From Xanthostigma xanthostigma (Eukaryota; Arthropoda; Insecta; Raphidioptera; Raphidiidae): a DNA stretch of 64,000 bases. The notes under the pieces are model-generated. The model did not search any database. It was not told the DNA's origin and worked only from the letters and a program-made list of their open reading frames with translations. The position numbers were made by a program, and so were the translations under genes. This document shows, in pieces, positions 22,617 through 34,430 of this stretch. Within the stretch, counting starts at the first letter, position 1, and each line of letters starts with the position of its first letter. The stretch covers positions 45,168,001 to 45,232,000 of the forward strand of contig OY754466.1 in assembly GCA_963575645.1 (NCBI GenBank). Reading direction: 5' to 3'.

Positions 22617-22888
22617 CAGGCCCGGGCAAATGGCGACCCGCGGGCCGGATCCGGCTCGCAGCGCAATTTTGTCCGGCCCGCAGTGCAATTTTGTCCAGCC
22701 CGCGAAGCATTTTAGGAAATTTTAGAAAAATAGTAAAATGCAAAAATAGAATGTGGGGACTTTTTTTTTTTGCTCTACAAATGCGGAAATAGATTGTGAT
22801 ACCTTTTTTTTGCTCTGCTAATTTTTGGCCCGCGGTGAAATTTTCATCAGATATGTGGCCCGCCGATCAAAAGATTTGCCCGCCCCTG
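22617..22888 (+). mobile_element. hAT-type MITE with 8-bp target duplication
   Basis: It starts CAGGCCCGGGCAAATGGCG and ends 'gatttgcccgcccctg'. The flanks gtataggc (22609-22616) and gtataggt (22889-22896) are the target duplication. A relative in the opposite orientation is at 28048-28320 and a fragment is at 41354. The open frame 22595-22792 lies within it. Non-coding. Confidence 0.9.
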
Positions 22889-22896
22889 GTATAGGT

Positions 22897-25080
22897 TATA
22901 TAATCGCACTCTTATGCTAAGAGGGGTTGGTCAGTAAACAAAAAACCAATATTAACGTGAATGAAGCCGCAGAGAAAACCTACTCTTCAATGTCTTAAAA
23001 TAATATGTTGGTAAGCCAGTTTACTTTACCTTTACACGGTTCAAATATATTGCATAATATTTGCTTTAGGTAATTATTCTCTAAAGTCCAAAATATCACG
23101 ACAAAAAACTAATTTTAAATTCATATTCGCATCGTCTACAAAACAGTATGCCTAATGGGAACCTACATAATTAATAATAATATTTTTTATGAATTTCTTT
23201 TCGTGTTGGAATAACTAAATTCGTGACTGTTTCAAGCAAGAAAACAATTTTAATTACTTGGCATGAAAGTACACGATTTTTTACGTACGATCAAAGATTT
23301 CAGTTCACACATAAATATAGCTTTTGATATATATTGCACACCGTTTGCGTATTTTTGTACCGATTTTTAATGCGTCGGTACCTACAACGCATTTTTTTAT
23401 GACGATTCATAACCTAAAACCTTGACGGAAAACTTTTAAATACTACACAATATACCTATGAAAAATTTTTTTTTTAAATCAACTTCCTTCCAAAAAGCCA
23501 CTAAAATTTGGAGAACGCCTTCAATTTTTTTACTAAAAATTTCTACACGTCTACTATTATTAAATTGGCTCCGACCTCAAAATTTTATTACTTTTCTCTT
23601 TTTAGTGGCTGTTTTGAACGAGGTTAATTTTTTCAAGATTTTTTAATAGACTTAGATACGTAGTAATTTTCTCGCATTAATTCTTTGACGGTACTTCTCT
23701 TTTAGCACGCCTGTAGTCGAGTTAAAGTACCTTACATTCAAAATTAAAATATGTTCAAAATAAAGGGAAATAGATAGAGAGATAGATAATTTTCTTTATT
23801 TTTAAATTCCAAAGAACATAATAGCGTCAGTTTAGAGATAAAATTACTATGAGAAAAAATCATGTAACTTATAAAAACAATTTTGAATTAAATAATGCCT
23901 CAAGGACACTTTAAGCCTGTGTAATATAATAATTTTTATTGTCTACAATTTATAACTTCTTCAGAGCTCAAAAATCTTTAAAAGTTTTATGACAGTGTAT
24001 CCAATTTAATTGAAATCGATTCAGCTGTTTTCGAGAAACGTGTCTGTACAAACGTACAGACAAAAATAGGAAAATCAATTGAAGACATAGGTCCTGTTAT
24101 AATTTTATTTGTGTGGACTAAAAGAGAGCAAATAGAAATAAGTAAAAGACATCGATAGCAAACATTTTCGTAACTTGATTACGGTGAACACCAGTGAAGA
24201 ATTAGGGGCCAGAGTCTTTTAAATACGGCCCTGTAGAATTCTAAGACGGTAAAGCAATGCATATTTTATCGTTAGTAAATCAAGGGTTTATTTCGCGTAA
24301 AACAATTATCAACACGTTTATTAATTTAATTTGTTATAGATACAAAAATGCATTAACTATTTTGTATGAACAGGAAAATATTTAAAGAAAGCATATACCT
24401 AAGTAACTTTGTAAGTGCAGTTAAAACATTTATCAATTATAATTTTTGAAATGAAATATATCAGAAAAAACTATTTTCCCTTTTGATGAAAAATGAAAAG
24501 TGACGCTTTGTTCTTCTTCACTCCTGAAAAGTTCTAAAGCTCAAAAAATAAATGACGTTTTTGACACCTAATTGGATATCTTCCGCAGAATCCACGAATT
24601 AACAATTTCGCGAATTGCTAATTTTTGTTGCAATAACCGAAATTATATTTAAACTGAAAAATTTAGATGTTTATCTAAAATATTAGCCAGATCGTAATAA
24701 CCGATGCGTGTCGCGAGGTAAAGCGGTAAATAAAACGTATTGTTTTAATAGAACCCGGTCACACAGACATTTGTTTGACGGCGGCGTAGTTTTTAACGTT
24801 TCGCGCGAAAACGATCAGAATTTCTTCGTTAATCTGTATTTAAATATTAAATTCAATTTGATCTTGTTGTATATTGACACCATTAATTTCGAAGATCTTG
24901 TAACTTTCTATTAGCTTTGGTCAATAAATAATATAAATTATTATGTTGCAATACCGGTTCACATTCAGCTAATAATAAGAGCAAAACACTAAAACTTAAA
25001 CCGCAAACCAATTTTATATAACGTAGGTTCGTTCTGTTTGTTTTAAACTATCTAACAATATAAAATTCACGTGTTACAAT
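22897..25080. other. Long unassigned AT-rich stretch
   Basis: No protein gene or RNA is recognised. A weak inverted pairing occurs at 23463-23630 ('aaaaagccactaaaatttgg' and a diverged inverse). The frames 23458-23646 and 24708-24914 are short and featureless. A short 'agatagagagatagata' run is at 23773. Confidence 0.4.
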
Positions 25081-25084
25081 TATG

Positions 25085-25446
25085 GGCGCGCTAATCTCCG
25101 AAACCACTGAATTTTAATGAAATTTTGTAAATGTGTCTTGCTTGCTGCAACCTACGCTATAGGACAGTTTTTGTTAAATATTTTGTACAAAATTACGGTG
25201 TTTTCTCAAAAAAAATGTTTTAGTAACAGACAACGACATCTGATGGAATTTACTCAAAGCAAACGAAAAAAAAACTGTTTAGTACCAAATAGCGACATTT
25301 GATAGAATTTGCTCAAAAATATTAGTCCAGAAGCAAATCTGGGAGAATTTGCTCAAAGCTATTAGTTCAGACACCGGACCGCAAGCGGAATGCATTTTGA
25401 AGAATTATATCTATCGCACCCGAGTGAAACCGGGACGGACCGCTAT
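25085..25446 (+). mobile_element. Remnant of a second Helitron-like family
   Basis: It begins with 'gcgctaatctccgaaaccac', the body motif of these Helitrons, and ends with 'gtgaaaccgggacggaccgc'. The centre shares 'attttgtaaatgtgtcttg' and 'ggtgttttctcaaaaaaaa' with 46595-46780. Both termini are incomplete. The frame 25117-25302 is part of it. Confidence 0.5.
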
Positions 25447-26530
25447 TGCATTTTCTACATAATATAAGAATAATATAAATATAAGATGTAATGTCGTATG
25501 AAGAGAGCAGTATTTAAATCGGTGCAGCGGTTTTCGAGCACTGACCCCTACAGAACACACTTCCCTGTTTTTGACTTCGGGACAACAGTCGTTTCTTAAA
25601 TCGTCAACATTCTAATAACTTAATGCTGAATTCCTGTTAAAACGTTACCTACGTAAATAAGATAAAATGATAACTTTTTTTCAAATCGGTTCAGCGGTTC
25701 TCTAATTCTAATGTAACATAGATGCGAACTTGTTCTTTTATATATTGGTAAGAAACATTAGCAAAAAATTAATTGCGAAAGAAATATGATCAAGAGAGCT
25801 AAAATTCACCGCTTATTTTGTGAGAGTTTTAAACTGTTGAATAAAGTATTTTAAAATAAGAAAAATTTAAAAAAAGTTATGTCGTATTTACTATGTGTAT
25901 ACTAACGGAACACTGTGCGAACATGTTTGCACAAATCCGACCCTATTTATGTCTAAAGGAAAGCAGTTATAAATAAAATAATCTACTTCCTACGAGAAAG
26001 TAGCTACGTGATATTATAATGAAATCAACACTCTAATCAAAATAACGAATTAACAAAATAAACGTTTTCATTTTAGTATAACTGGAAACAAGTTTAGATA
26101 TCAAATTCGTATCCATAAAAAAGCATAATGAAAATAACAGAAGCTTAAAATCACACAAATTTCGTAAAACAACTGTCAAAACATTGACACACAATCGAAA
26201 AATAATAAATAAATTTATGTTAATCACACACTTTACATATCTGAATATTCAAAAGAAAAAATACTCATGTTTACTTACTTTATAACTGTCTGTTTCATAC
26301 TATTCGTCATATTGGGCATTAAAAAATCACTTTTGAAAATTAAAAAGTACAATAAATCACACTTCACCTACACTTTAAAACAATCGCAAATGCAAACAAA
26401 TGCGGCGCGATTTGTTTATGCAATAAAGTTTTTCTTTTGTTTATATATATATTGTTTTAATTAGTCAATTAGCATACATTTATTAATTGATAATATTATA
26501 AAACACATGTGTCAACAATACAAGTCATTG
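25447..26530. other. AT-rich unassigned stretch
   Basis: 'aaatcggttcagcggttct' at 25683 and a similar piece at 25517 are scraps of common repeats. The hydrophobic frames at 26033-26227 (-) and 26267-26464 (+) reflect AT-rich composition. No gene is recognised. Confidence 0.4.
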
Positions 26531-26559
26531 TGTCGAATGTTTCACGCGACAACTGGGTA

Positions 26560-26610
26560 AACGTTCAACTGAGAGCTTAGCCCGTGGAGCCCTGCTCTTT
26601 ATAGGACTGC
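26560..26610 (-). promoter_or_regulatory. Candidate insect core promoter, TATA plus initiator
   Basis: On the minus strand TATAAAG (26604-26598) is followed by the arthropod initiator TCAGTT (26572-26567). The first TATA base lies 34 bases before the initiator A, slightly longer than the usual 30-32. The surrounding 26580-26760 is GC-richer than its neighbours and is not matched elsewhere in the window. No coding exon was found downstream, so this may be coincidence or belong to a distant or dead gene. Confidence 0.25.
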
Positions 26611-26985
26611 GATAACGCCGATATAAGGGGGGCGTAAAGCATCATCGCGGGCCAAAGCACCTTTCGTATACTTACGCGTCGCACACTCTCTCGGCGTACT
26701 GCAACCGTAGTGTAGCATGCACCTAACTCGTCGTCTACGACAGTCAATTGTTTGTTTCGACGACATTTTTTTTTTACGAGCGTTCCTCACATGTTTCTTA
26801 AGGGGGCCAGTTTTTTTTGATATTTTTTAAGGTAGAACTTTGAAATTTTTTGACATATTTATTAATATTTCAGTAGTAAAAAAAAATTCAGAGATAAATC
26901 TCCGCAAAACCACTCCGAAGACACCCATCTTGAGAAAAAGGTTTTTGACGGTTTCCATGATTCCGACAGATTGGCTTATTTCAAA

Positions 26986-27599
26986 CTAGCGGTCCCGTCC
27001 GGTTTCACCCGGGTGTAAAAGAACGAATGGGGAAGGGAGGAACATGAGAACACACATTCATCTTAGTTTACCGAGATGAATATTGTGTCCAAATTTTAAG
27101 ATGATCGGAGTTACCGTTCAAATTTTTTTGTCGATAAAAAGCAGTATTTATACTTTTTTTATAACTAATAAATTTTTTTTAATTAATTAAATAAAATTAA
27201 AATAAATTTAAATGTAAGCCTTAGAAGAAAGCAATGTAGAAAATAAAAAATAAAATAAAAACATATTCGCCCAACGTAGGGCTCGAACCCACGACCCTGG
27301 TATTGATAGTCGTGTGCTCTACCGATTGAGCTTGCCGGCTAGCTCAATCGCTAATATGAGTATATTTAGTTAGTGCATTTCACCGGAATAGAAGCTTATT
27401 TTTGACATACATTTTGCAACATTTTTCATTAATGCTCCGCTCCTAATGGTCGTAGCCTGATTTTATATAGCCTATAGCCTTCCTCGATAAATGGGCTATC
27501 TAACAAAATTTTTTTTTCAATTTGAACCAGTAGTTCCTGAGATTAGCGCGTTCAAACAAACAAACAAACAAACTCTTCAGCTTTATATATTAGAATAGA
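26986..27599 (-). mobile_element. Helitron-type element, copy 3, with both ends intact
   Basis: On the minus strand it reads A, then TCTATTCTAATATATAAAGC, and ends 'ggacgggaccgctag' followed by T. This is the cleanest of the copies: TC start, CTAG end, A|T target, no duplication. A palindromic 'cacccgggtg' lies near the 3' end, where Helitrons carry a hairpin. The tRNA-Lys-like segment is at 27268-27339. Non-coding. Confidence 0.85.
27268..27339 (-). other. tRNA-Lys-like pseudogene segment inside Helitron copy 3
   Basis: Read on the minus strand: GCCGGCAAGCTCAATCGGTA, a disrupted anticodon arm, then GGGTTCGAGCC. It occupies the same position relative to the Helitron ends as 1744-1817. The anticodon loop and stem are altered, so it is not a functional tRNA. 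Confidence 0.8.
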
Positions 27600-28047
27600 T
27601 AAAAAAATTAAGCGGCATTTTAATCTGTAAGCCTGTGGCAATAAGATGAACTAGGATTATTCGAAAATATTGAAAATTGAATTAACAGACTTTTAAAAAT
27701 TAATTTGTCAATTTCATGATTTTTTTCGATAATTTTGCATCGAAAAAAATAAGAGCACTCGGAATTTCCAAAAGATCCTAGTTTATCTTACGACTATACA
27801 TATTCCGAATCTATTACAAAGCAATCAGTCAAACCGCTTTTGAGATAATATCGTGAAGACAAATTAGAGAAACGCAGTTTTGAGAAAAACGCGTTTAAAT
27901 ATTCAAGCTCGATTTAAGCTATGAAATCTTAATTCACCATTAATCTGCAAAAGCTCACCGAAATTAACTAGAATTGATATATAACTCAAAAACGAAAAAA
28001 AATGGATTTATGGAGTTTTGCTTGTTTGCTCTTCATTTGTTTTAGAA

Positions 28048-28320
28048 CAGAGGCGGGCAAATCTTTTGATCGTCGGGCCACATTGCTGATGAAAATTTGA
28101 CCGTGGGCCAAAAATTTGAAGAGCAAAAAAAAAGGTCTTTTCATTTCCGCAACAAAAAGGTCTTTTTTCGTCTGTTGTGGCCCTTGCTATTTACTATTTT
28201 TCTAAAAATTTTTTATGCGCCAAATTTATTAGCAAACTATTTTCGCTCTTAATAATCATTTATAAAATGATTCGCGGGCCGGACAAAAGTCTACTGCGGG
28301 CCGCCATTTGCCCAGGCCTG
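28048..28320 (-). mobile_element. hAT-type MITE with perfect 8-bp target duplication
   Basis: It starts CAGAGGCGGGCAAATC and ends GCCATTTGCCCAGGCCTG. The flanks are both ttttagaa (28040-28047 and 28321-28328). It is related to 22617-22888 in opposite orientation. The open frame 28308-28634 starts at its edge and is not a gene. Confidence 0.9.
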
Positions 28321-28539
28321 TTTTAGAAGGTCTCAACTCTCAAGTAACCAGCCGACACGTTACAATAGGCTTGGTGCCCAGCCACTCAACTGAGCGCTCC
28401 GAACATCGGTATATCTTTCCAACAACTTCGAATATTATAAAATCATTTTACCAACATATTCTAAACATGTTTAGAAATCAATTTATACACGAAAAAAAAA
28501 TCGATTTTTTCAACCTATCACATCGGGTGACCCCCTTAA

Positions 28540-29765
28540 ATCGTGAAATGAAGACAGTTTTTACTATTCCAACTCCACAAGCGGGGAATGGTATATCTAA
28601 TTTAGGTCGAAATTCACTTTTCAAAATTTTATAATATTTTTTCGTTTTGAAATTCCCGAATCCAACATATTTTTGCTAAATAAGTCTCTTTGTTTGTTTG
28701 TTTGTGAGCACGATACAGTTCAAATGGATGAGCGGATTGAAATCTTAATTAAATGGCGCTTCAGATATTATAATTAAATACATAGTCGATCAATCATTTT
28801 ATTTCATAATAAAACTAGTGATTAAAATTATTGCCATGATTGTGTAAGATATTATTATAAAAGATTCATAGACAATTCTTTAAATAAATCCTTGTGCATA
28901 ATTCAGTCATGTGACAGAAGCATGTGCATCTAATGACTAAAAAATTATAAACTTTCAAAGCTAAAATGTACAACTTCTTATTTTGTGACAATATTGCAAT
29001 ATTTGATTTAAACAAAAAGAACTGTTTATTTTTAAAATTCAACTTTAAGTTGTCGGGAGCAATAACAGTAGTGGAGCCGTCGGCTCCACCATATTCCGAG
29101 CAGCTTTTCCAGTTTTTTTCCCTCTAAATCTTATTCGGACTATCACGAACATATACAAAAAATTTCGATTTTTCGATTTTGAACATTTGGAACAAAAGTC
29201 CGCATTATCAAGAAAATATTATGAATACAATTAACTACCGTTTGATGATGCTAACATTTTTAGCGAGACACATGTCAAAAAATATATTACGTTGGTGTTT
29301 TGAGGAAAAATTATTATTTATTTTTGTGCGTCACTTATTGATCCAAGAAATCTTCGTAATTTATTATTGATTGTTTTTGATTTATTGGAAAATGATTATC
29401 ATACAGTTTTGTTTAGTTAATTTATCGCTAAGAACTACATAATTACAATTGTTTGCTTACATCTATAATGAACAGTAAAATATTTCATTTTCATTGAACT
29501 TGTGCTTATGCTTTCTCGTTTATCGAATATGGTTAATAATTTAACGAAAAGAAAAAAACCGGATTTTTTATTTATGATCGATTGTAGAAAATGTGTGGGT
29601 AAATCCAAGAAACGTGTTAAAGATTTAAATTGGATAAAAAAAGCTAAAACAAATTAATATGACGTGTTATAGAAACTCTACTATAAATTATGATTTACTA
29701 ACTGATTCCTTCATCAGATAAAATAACAACTTAATTTCGTTATTTTTAAAAATAGACACCTAGAC
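28540..29765. other. AT-rich unassigned stretch
   Basis: A short 'gtggagccgtcggctccac' palindrome lies at 29072-29090. The frame 29179-29370 is AT-driven. No gene is recognised. Confidence 0.4.
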
Positions 29766-30470
29766 CAGGGTCGGACTGGGCTGTAAGGGCCCGGGTGGCT
29801 CCTCACAAGTCCGGGGCCCGAGACTGGATAACAGTAGTTGGGATACTATTGGAAAATAATGAAACATACAATTATATTCCAATAATATAACTTTATATGA
29901 ATATAGCCAATCAACATTCTTTTTAAAAGAGAAAAACGTGCGGCTAAGGATATCATAATTAATTTTTAACTTCCCGCTATGAAAATTGAAAACTTCAGTT
30001 GGCGTTGCGAGTTCGAGTTGCGCTATCTTTACCTCCGTCGCGATCGCGTCGAGAAACGATATAATGCTGCACCTCCTTCGCATTATTTGAAAATTTGTGC
30101 CGAATCGATCGTGTTTTTAAGACCATCTAAAAATTAAATTTCTTTTTTTCATATCTATAATTTCTGAAACAATGTCAAGTGTATTATGCTATAATGATAT
30201 ACACGTCTAAATAAGTTGATTCGATCAAAAATTATCTCCGTTCAGAAATTATCAAAACTAGAGAACAGGGACGGCCGGCTCAGGTTCAACCATTTTCGAA
30301 TTTTTCTATTTCATTTCTCTCTAATTGTATGAACGCACTATCTGATCTAGTTTACATTTAGGTCGTAAGAGCTGGGGCCTAGCCTGCGCGGGCCCAATAT
30401 CCTACCTACCGCCTGGTTTGCGACAAGCCCCGCAAGTCAGGCCCGACTATATATGGCCAGTCCGAAGGTG
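29766..30470. mobile_element. Decayed TIR element, hAT-like ends
   Basis: The left end CAGGGTCGGACTGG and the right end CCAGTCCGAAGGTG are inverted except for three bases. Both ends are flanked inside by GGGCCC-rich sequence. Matching 8-bp flanks were not found, so the element is old or one end is altered. The minus-strand frame 29760-30083 has no domain I recognise. Confidence 0.55.
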
Positions 30471-30509
30471 AGCAATTTTAGTCACTTTAGTCCATAAAAT
30501 GATCAATTG

Positions 30510-30833
30510 TAATACGCGCCACGGATCTAAAAGGTTCGGAAGTTAGTCACAAACAGCGTCGCAAAGACACATTTTAGAGCCGTTGTGACTCCCACCACCT
30601 CCCAGCTACCTGCACGGATAGTGCGCTCGTCGGTGATTGGCCGTGATCGCTCGTTGCTTTTGCAGCTTGCCGTTTTCCTGCTCTAAAGTACTGTCGAGTA
30701 CGCTATTGTCAAGTTGTTATTGTTATTTTAGTTTTGTTGAGTTGCGAGTTTGTAGTTTTTGAACAGACTGTACAAGCGCAAGCCCGCATTCGCATCTAAC
30801 TTCCGAGCCTTTTAAATTCGTGGCGAGTATTAT
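30510..30833. mobile_element. MITE with TIR '(ta)taatacgcgccacgg', copy 2
   Basis: A second copy of the 3201-3515 element in the same orientation, with matching ends ('taatacgcgccacggatcta' and 'ttcgtggcgagtattata') and interior. It differs by scattered substitutions and a 7-bp insertion near 30545. Confidence 0.75.
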
Positions 30834-30890
30834 AATTGATATAGAGTTGCTTGCAAAGTGCCAGCACAAACGTCAATAATTATTCATTAA

Positions 30891-31085
30891 GGCCTAGCAC
30901 ACATGAAGAGCGTTCAACGCGCGTTTACAACTTCTATACAATTGTATATAACTGTTTACATGATAACGCGCGTTCAACGCGCCACCAACGCGCGTTATCG
31001 TATAAACAGTTATATGCAATTGTATTGAAATTGTAAACGCGCGTTGGGCTAACGCGCGTTGAACGCCTCTCATATAAACTAGGCC
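30891..31085. mobile_element. Short palindromic element, relative of 17361-17797
   Basis: The ends are GGCCTAG and CTAGGCC, with the same 'cacacatgaagagcgttcaa' left arm and 'gaacgcctctcatataaact' right arm. It has fewer internal inverted units. The left flank is TTAA and the right flank TAAG. Open frames 30851-31036 and 30934-31131 derive from it. Confidence 0.8.
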
Positions 31086-31532
31086 TAAGCGTATAATATG
31101 AATGATGATAAATATATTTAAATGTATGCACGAAACAAGGTCATTGTTTTGATACAGTTTTTTTCCTCTTCTTGCTTTCTCACCTGAATAGTCAAGTGGC
31201 GGTCAGATATTGGAAATGCTGCTGCAGTGCTCCACATCTTAATAACGATGACCAAATACGCTCTGCTACTTTCCTTTGAATGTGTTGACCAGCATTTTAT
31301 AGATGAAAAATAAACAGCGATAAATTCAATACTTTTGCCATTTATTTTTATTTAAACGTTTTGTTATGCAGTGCTGGCCATAATTATTCTCCGTAGAAAT
31401 TTAGATCTGGGCGTTTACACAAACATTTCACTTAGATGGCCACATTATGATCAACACAGAGAAGTAGAAAATGTTAAAAACACAGATCTGGAATATATCC
31501 GTGTTTACGTTAGTGATGTAGGTAGTTTTTAC
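31086..31532. other. Unassigned stretch next to a SINE-like unit
   Basis: No gene is recognised. The frame 31371-31664 (+) crosses into the adjacent repeat. Confidence 0.35.
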
Positions 31533-31985
31533 ACGCTTTATATTAGTTTCACTTGTAAGTTTGTATGTATGTATGTAAGTATGTATGTTTGTAAACTCGT
31601 TTGGACTACAGCAAGTGGTGTATATAGCGGTATAATATGCCAGCACAGTAAGTACACTGGCTAGCCGTGCGGTCTAAGGCACGGGTCTTCACTGACGTCA
31701 ACTCTCGGCATCACGGGTCGTGGGTTTTAATCCCGTCCACGCCGAAAAAAAATTGTTTTTTTTTCGGCAAATTTTTGACAACAAATCGAACTTAAAAGTG
31801 GAAAATAAATATAGTTTAAAAAACTAACAAACACGCTTTATATCAAATTAAAAAGTGAAAAATTAATATAGTTTAAAAAAACTAAAATACACGCTTTATA
31901 TCGAACTAAAAAGTAAAAAATATATTTTTAAATAAGCTTAGAAAGCGTGGGGCACTCGATGTACGAAAATGTGGAACAAAGCGTA
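31533..31985 (+). mobile_element. Composite SINE-like element with tRNA-Leu/Ser-type head
   Basis: It begins 'acacgctttatattagtttc' and includes a 'tatgtatgtatg' run. The tRNA-like part, 31659-31743, has A-box-like 'gcggtctaaggc' and B-box-like 'gggttttaatccc'. Then come repeated 'acacgctttatatc(a/g)aa' units and the end 'aagcgtggggcactcgatgt'. The inverse copy is at 44139-44425 with its tail folded into 43862-44138. The long variable arm spacing suggests a class II tRNA ancestor. Confidence 0.6.
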
Positions 31986-32445
31986 TACGAAGCATTTTCT
32001 CTAACCAAATTCCTAAACCAAAAAGTTTAACGGTAAATTTCAAACAGTGCGTTCACGGTTAATATATAGAGATGGTGTAGATATTAAATATTATGTATTT
32101 TTAGTAAACGTTTTATATGTTCAATTATTCTATTCACAAATATTTGTATTTTTAAAAGGGATAGAGTTGAAAAACAGCAGTTTTGTTGCTGAACTCATTT
32201 ATCCCATTAATTTCTGTAATCAATAAATTAATTTATTATTTATTATTATGTTAGAAATCAAAAATATTTATCGCAACCTGTCATTTCACCGGTAACTAAA
32301 TACGAAATTTTACCTTAGGGGTAGAATATGTTTTTATCAGTTAAATTTGATTAAACAAATCTAAAATCAGCGGTATAAGATTTACAAACCTCACTAATTG
32401 TCGATTTTATATCCATCAAAACTGCACAATGCACGCACCTATATT
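31986..32445. other. AT-rich unassigned stretch
   Basis: No gene or repeat boundary is recognised. Confidence 0.35.
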
Positions 32446-32453
32446 ATGTGATC

Positions 32454-33078
32454 TAGTGATGTGTCGCTCCTGAGCGAGTCGTTCATAATGAACGACTCCT
32501 CTCTCGGAGCGGAGCGAGTCGCTCTTTTTTTTGTGAATGACTCACTCCGAGCGCCATTGCTCTGTGCTGAGCTGTTTCGTATCGTTGCATTCGCACATTT
32601 ACAGAGCGCACACAGCACAGGTCACAGAGGCACTAGTTAATTTTGCACGTACGAAGTTATCTTTGCTAACTCATTTAATGTTGAATGACACACTGTAAGT
32701 GCAATAGTACTAAGCTTACAGTGACTTAAACCATTCACATTGACGTCGTTGACAAAGATATAATATTGTAACAATAAACATTATTATTGTTCAGCTTTTA
32801 TTATACTTTTTAGTTTATCCGAAATGCGAATAATATAAGATCTGAATCATATTAAAATGAGCTCAGAGTTGAGTGTGTGTATTGTGCTGTGCAATGCTAC
32901 GTGACTCCTGAGCCATGTATGATGAGTAATGACGGTTCACACATCTGCAGTCTGCACTCTTGTGTAGTGCGTACTGTCTAGTGTCACTCCTTTGAACGAC
33001 TCGCTGTGAGCGACTCTTTTTAGTAAGCGGAGCGCACGGAGCCAGCTCCCAATAAAGAGTCATGTGGACACATCACTA
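32454..33078. mobile_element. hAT-type element with perfect 8-bp target duplication
   Basis: It starts TAGTGATGTGTCGC and ends GGACACATCACTA. Both flanks are atgtgatc (32446-32453, 33079-33086). The termini are followed by repeated 'gagcgagtcg' blocks in both orientations. Non-coding; the minus-strand frame 32863-33063 lies inside it. The TAGTGATGTG start is shared with the element at 39500. Confidence 0.9.
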
Positions 33079-33086
33079 ATGTGATC

Positions 33087-33466
33087 GGTATTCAGAAATA
33101 GACGACAGTTTCCCTCTCATATTTGATGTTGTCATCACAACATTCTATTAACTAGCATAGGAAATGCTAAGTCCATTTATATTTTACATCTTTGACCCAG
33201 GTATAGAAAGCTAATTAGTTATTTAATTATTATTGACGTTTCGCGCGATCAGGGGTTGACACATTGGGGTGGTTCGTGCTTTGAAAGGGGATGCAGCGAT
33301 TTGTATTCTATAAACAACGGCTTATAGTTTGAATAATTCCGTCAGTGCCGATAGTAGTCACGAATCCGTTCAAATATTTCATTTAAAAAATAATAACCAT
33401 TGAAATATAAATATTAAAGATTTGCTATATAGCTACTCTTAAAAGTATTTGGACAGACGTCACTGT
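33087..33466. other. Unassigned stretch
   Basis: No gene or repeat is recognised. Confidence 0.35.
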
Positions 33467-33470
33467 TTAA

Positions 33471-34426
33471 GGACGTAGTCTGGTGTTCGGGTTTCGGAAA
33501 ATCGAATTTATTTTTTTTTACATTTTTAGTAAGTATAATATATTTAGAAAATACTGTAAAAATTTTAGACTGAAATATTTACAAAGCTATAGCATATAGT
33601 CGAGAGCAGCAACGGTCTTACGGTAAAACTCTTACCTCTCAATTGTTATCACGTTACCCTTATACTCTTTCAAAGTAGAGCAAAAAAATTAGTAACGGTC
33701 TTACGGTAAGACTCTTACCTGCTCTTACCTCTCAATTGTTATCACGTTACCCTTATACTCTTTCAGAGTAAAGCAAAAAAATTAGCAGAAAACGATCCCT
33801 TTGAAGAAACGGAAGGTTATAGCTGATTAGTGTAAATATTCATTTTTATTTTTTTGTAAGAAATCTGAAATCAAAACTTTAAACGCATTTTTCTCAAAAC
33901 TATGTTTTTGTAAGCGGCGCGGGTGATTGAAACAATTGTATACAACCGATTGCTTTCAATTTTCCACAGGGTATTCTTTACAACAATAGCTCCATCCGGT
34001 ACTAGAATTACTTAATTATAAAAATTATTTCTATTTTTTTATTTAACCTATTTTCAACGACAAAATCGCGGTTTCCGTGTTGTTTTTTTAAACCCGCCAT
34101 TTTCTTATTTATCAATAAAAATGTTTATATCTAGTACGGGATAGAGCCACAAGCCTATACGAAACAATAACCAATTTAATTTTTATAATTCAGATGACTC
34201 AAGTAACGTTATCACCCGCGCTACCCACCTACCTCCATTTAAAGTTGTCTGGTTAAAAAAACAATTATAAAATGGCGTAAAATTAAGTAAAAAAAATGTT
34301 TTTTCTTAGTTTACGATTTCAGTAAAAACATGTAACAAAATTGAAATGATTGTACATAATTATTTTGTTATTAAAAAAAATTCTGAAATAAGGCTTGCAA
34401 ACAAACCTGAACATAGGACTACGTCC
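33471..34426 (+). mobile_element. TTAA-flanked element family C, copy 1
   Basis: The ends are GGACGTAGTC and GACTACGTCC, each abutting TTAA (33467-33470, 34427-34430). The copy at 59194-60097 is inverted and matches throughout. Copy 1 is about 50 bp longer because an internal segment with 'aacggtcttacggtaa' and 'caattgttatcacgttaccc' is duplicated in tandem (33613-33785). No transposase frame. The target site suggests piggyBac-type mobilisation. Confidence 0.85.
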
Positions 34427-34430
34427 TTAA

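Larger units (their letters stand above)
26802..28535. mobile_element. TTAA-flanked element carrying a Helitron and a hAT insertion
   Basis: The left end GGGGGCCA follows TTAA (26798-26801) and the right end TGACCCCC precedes TTAA (28536-28539). The inverted ends are short. Removing the Helitron (26986-27599) and the hAT element with one copy of its duplication (28048-28328) leaves about 840 bp, close to family C elements. No transposase. Confidence 0.6.

Noticed and set aside
26033..26464. Small hydrophobic frames as membrane proteins
   Set aside because: Phe, Ile, Leu and Lys richness is what AT-rich DNA gives by chance; there is no partner sequence or splice support.
31659..31743. Functional tRNA-Leu or tRNA-Ser gene
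   Set aside because: The T arm is altered, the acceptor stem does not pair, and an equivalent copy is embedded in a repeat at 44207-44291.
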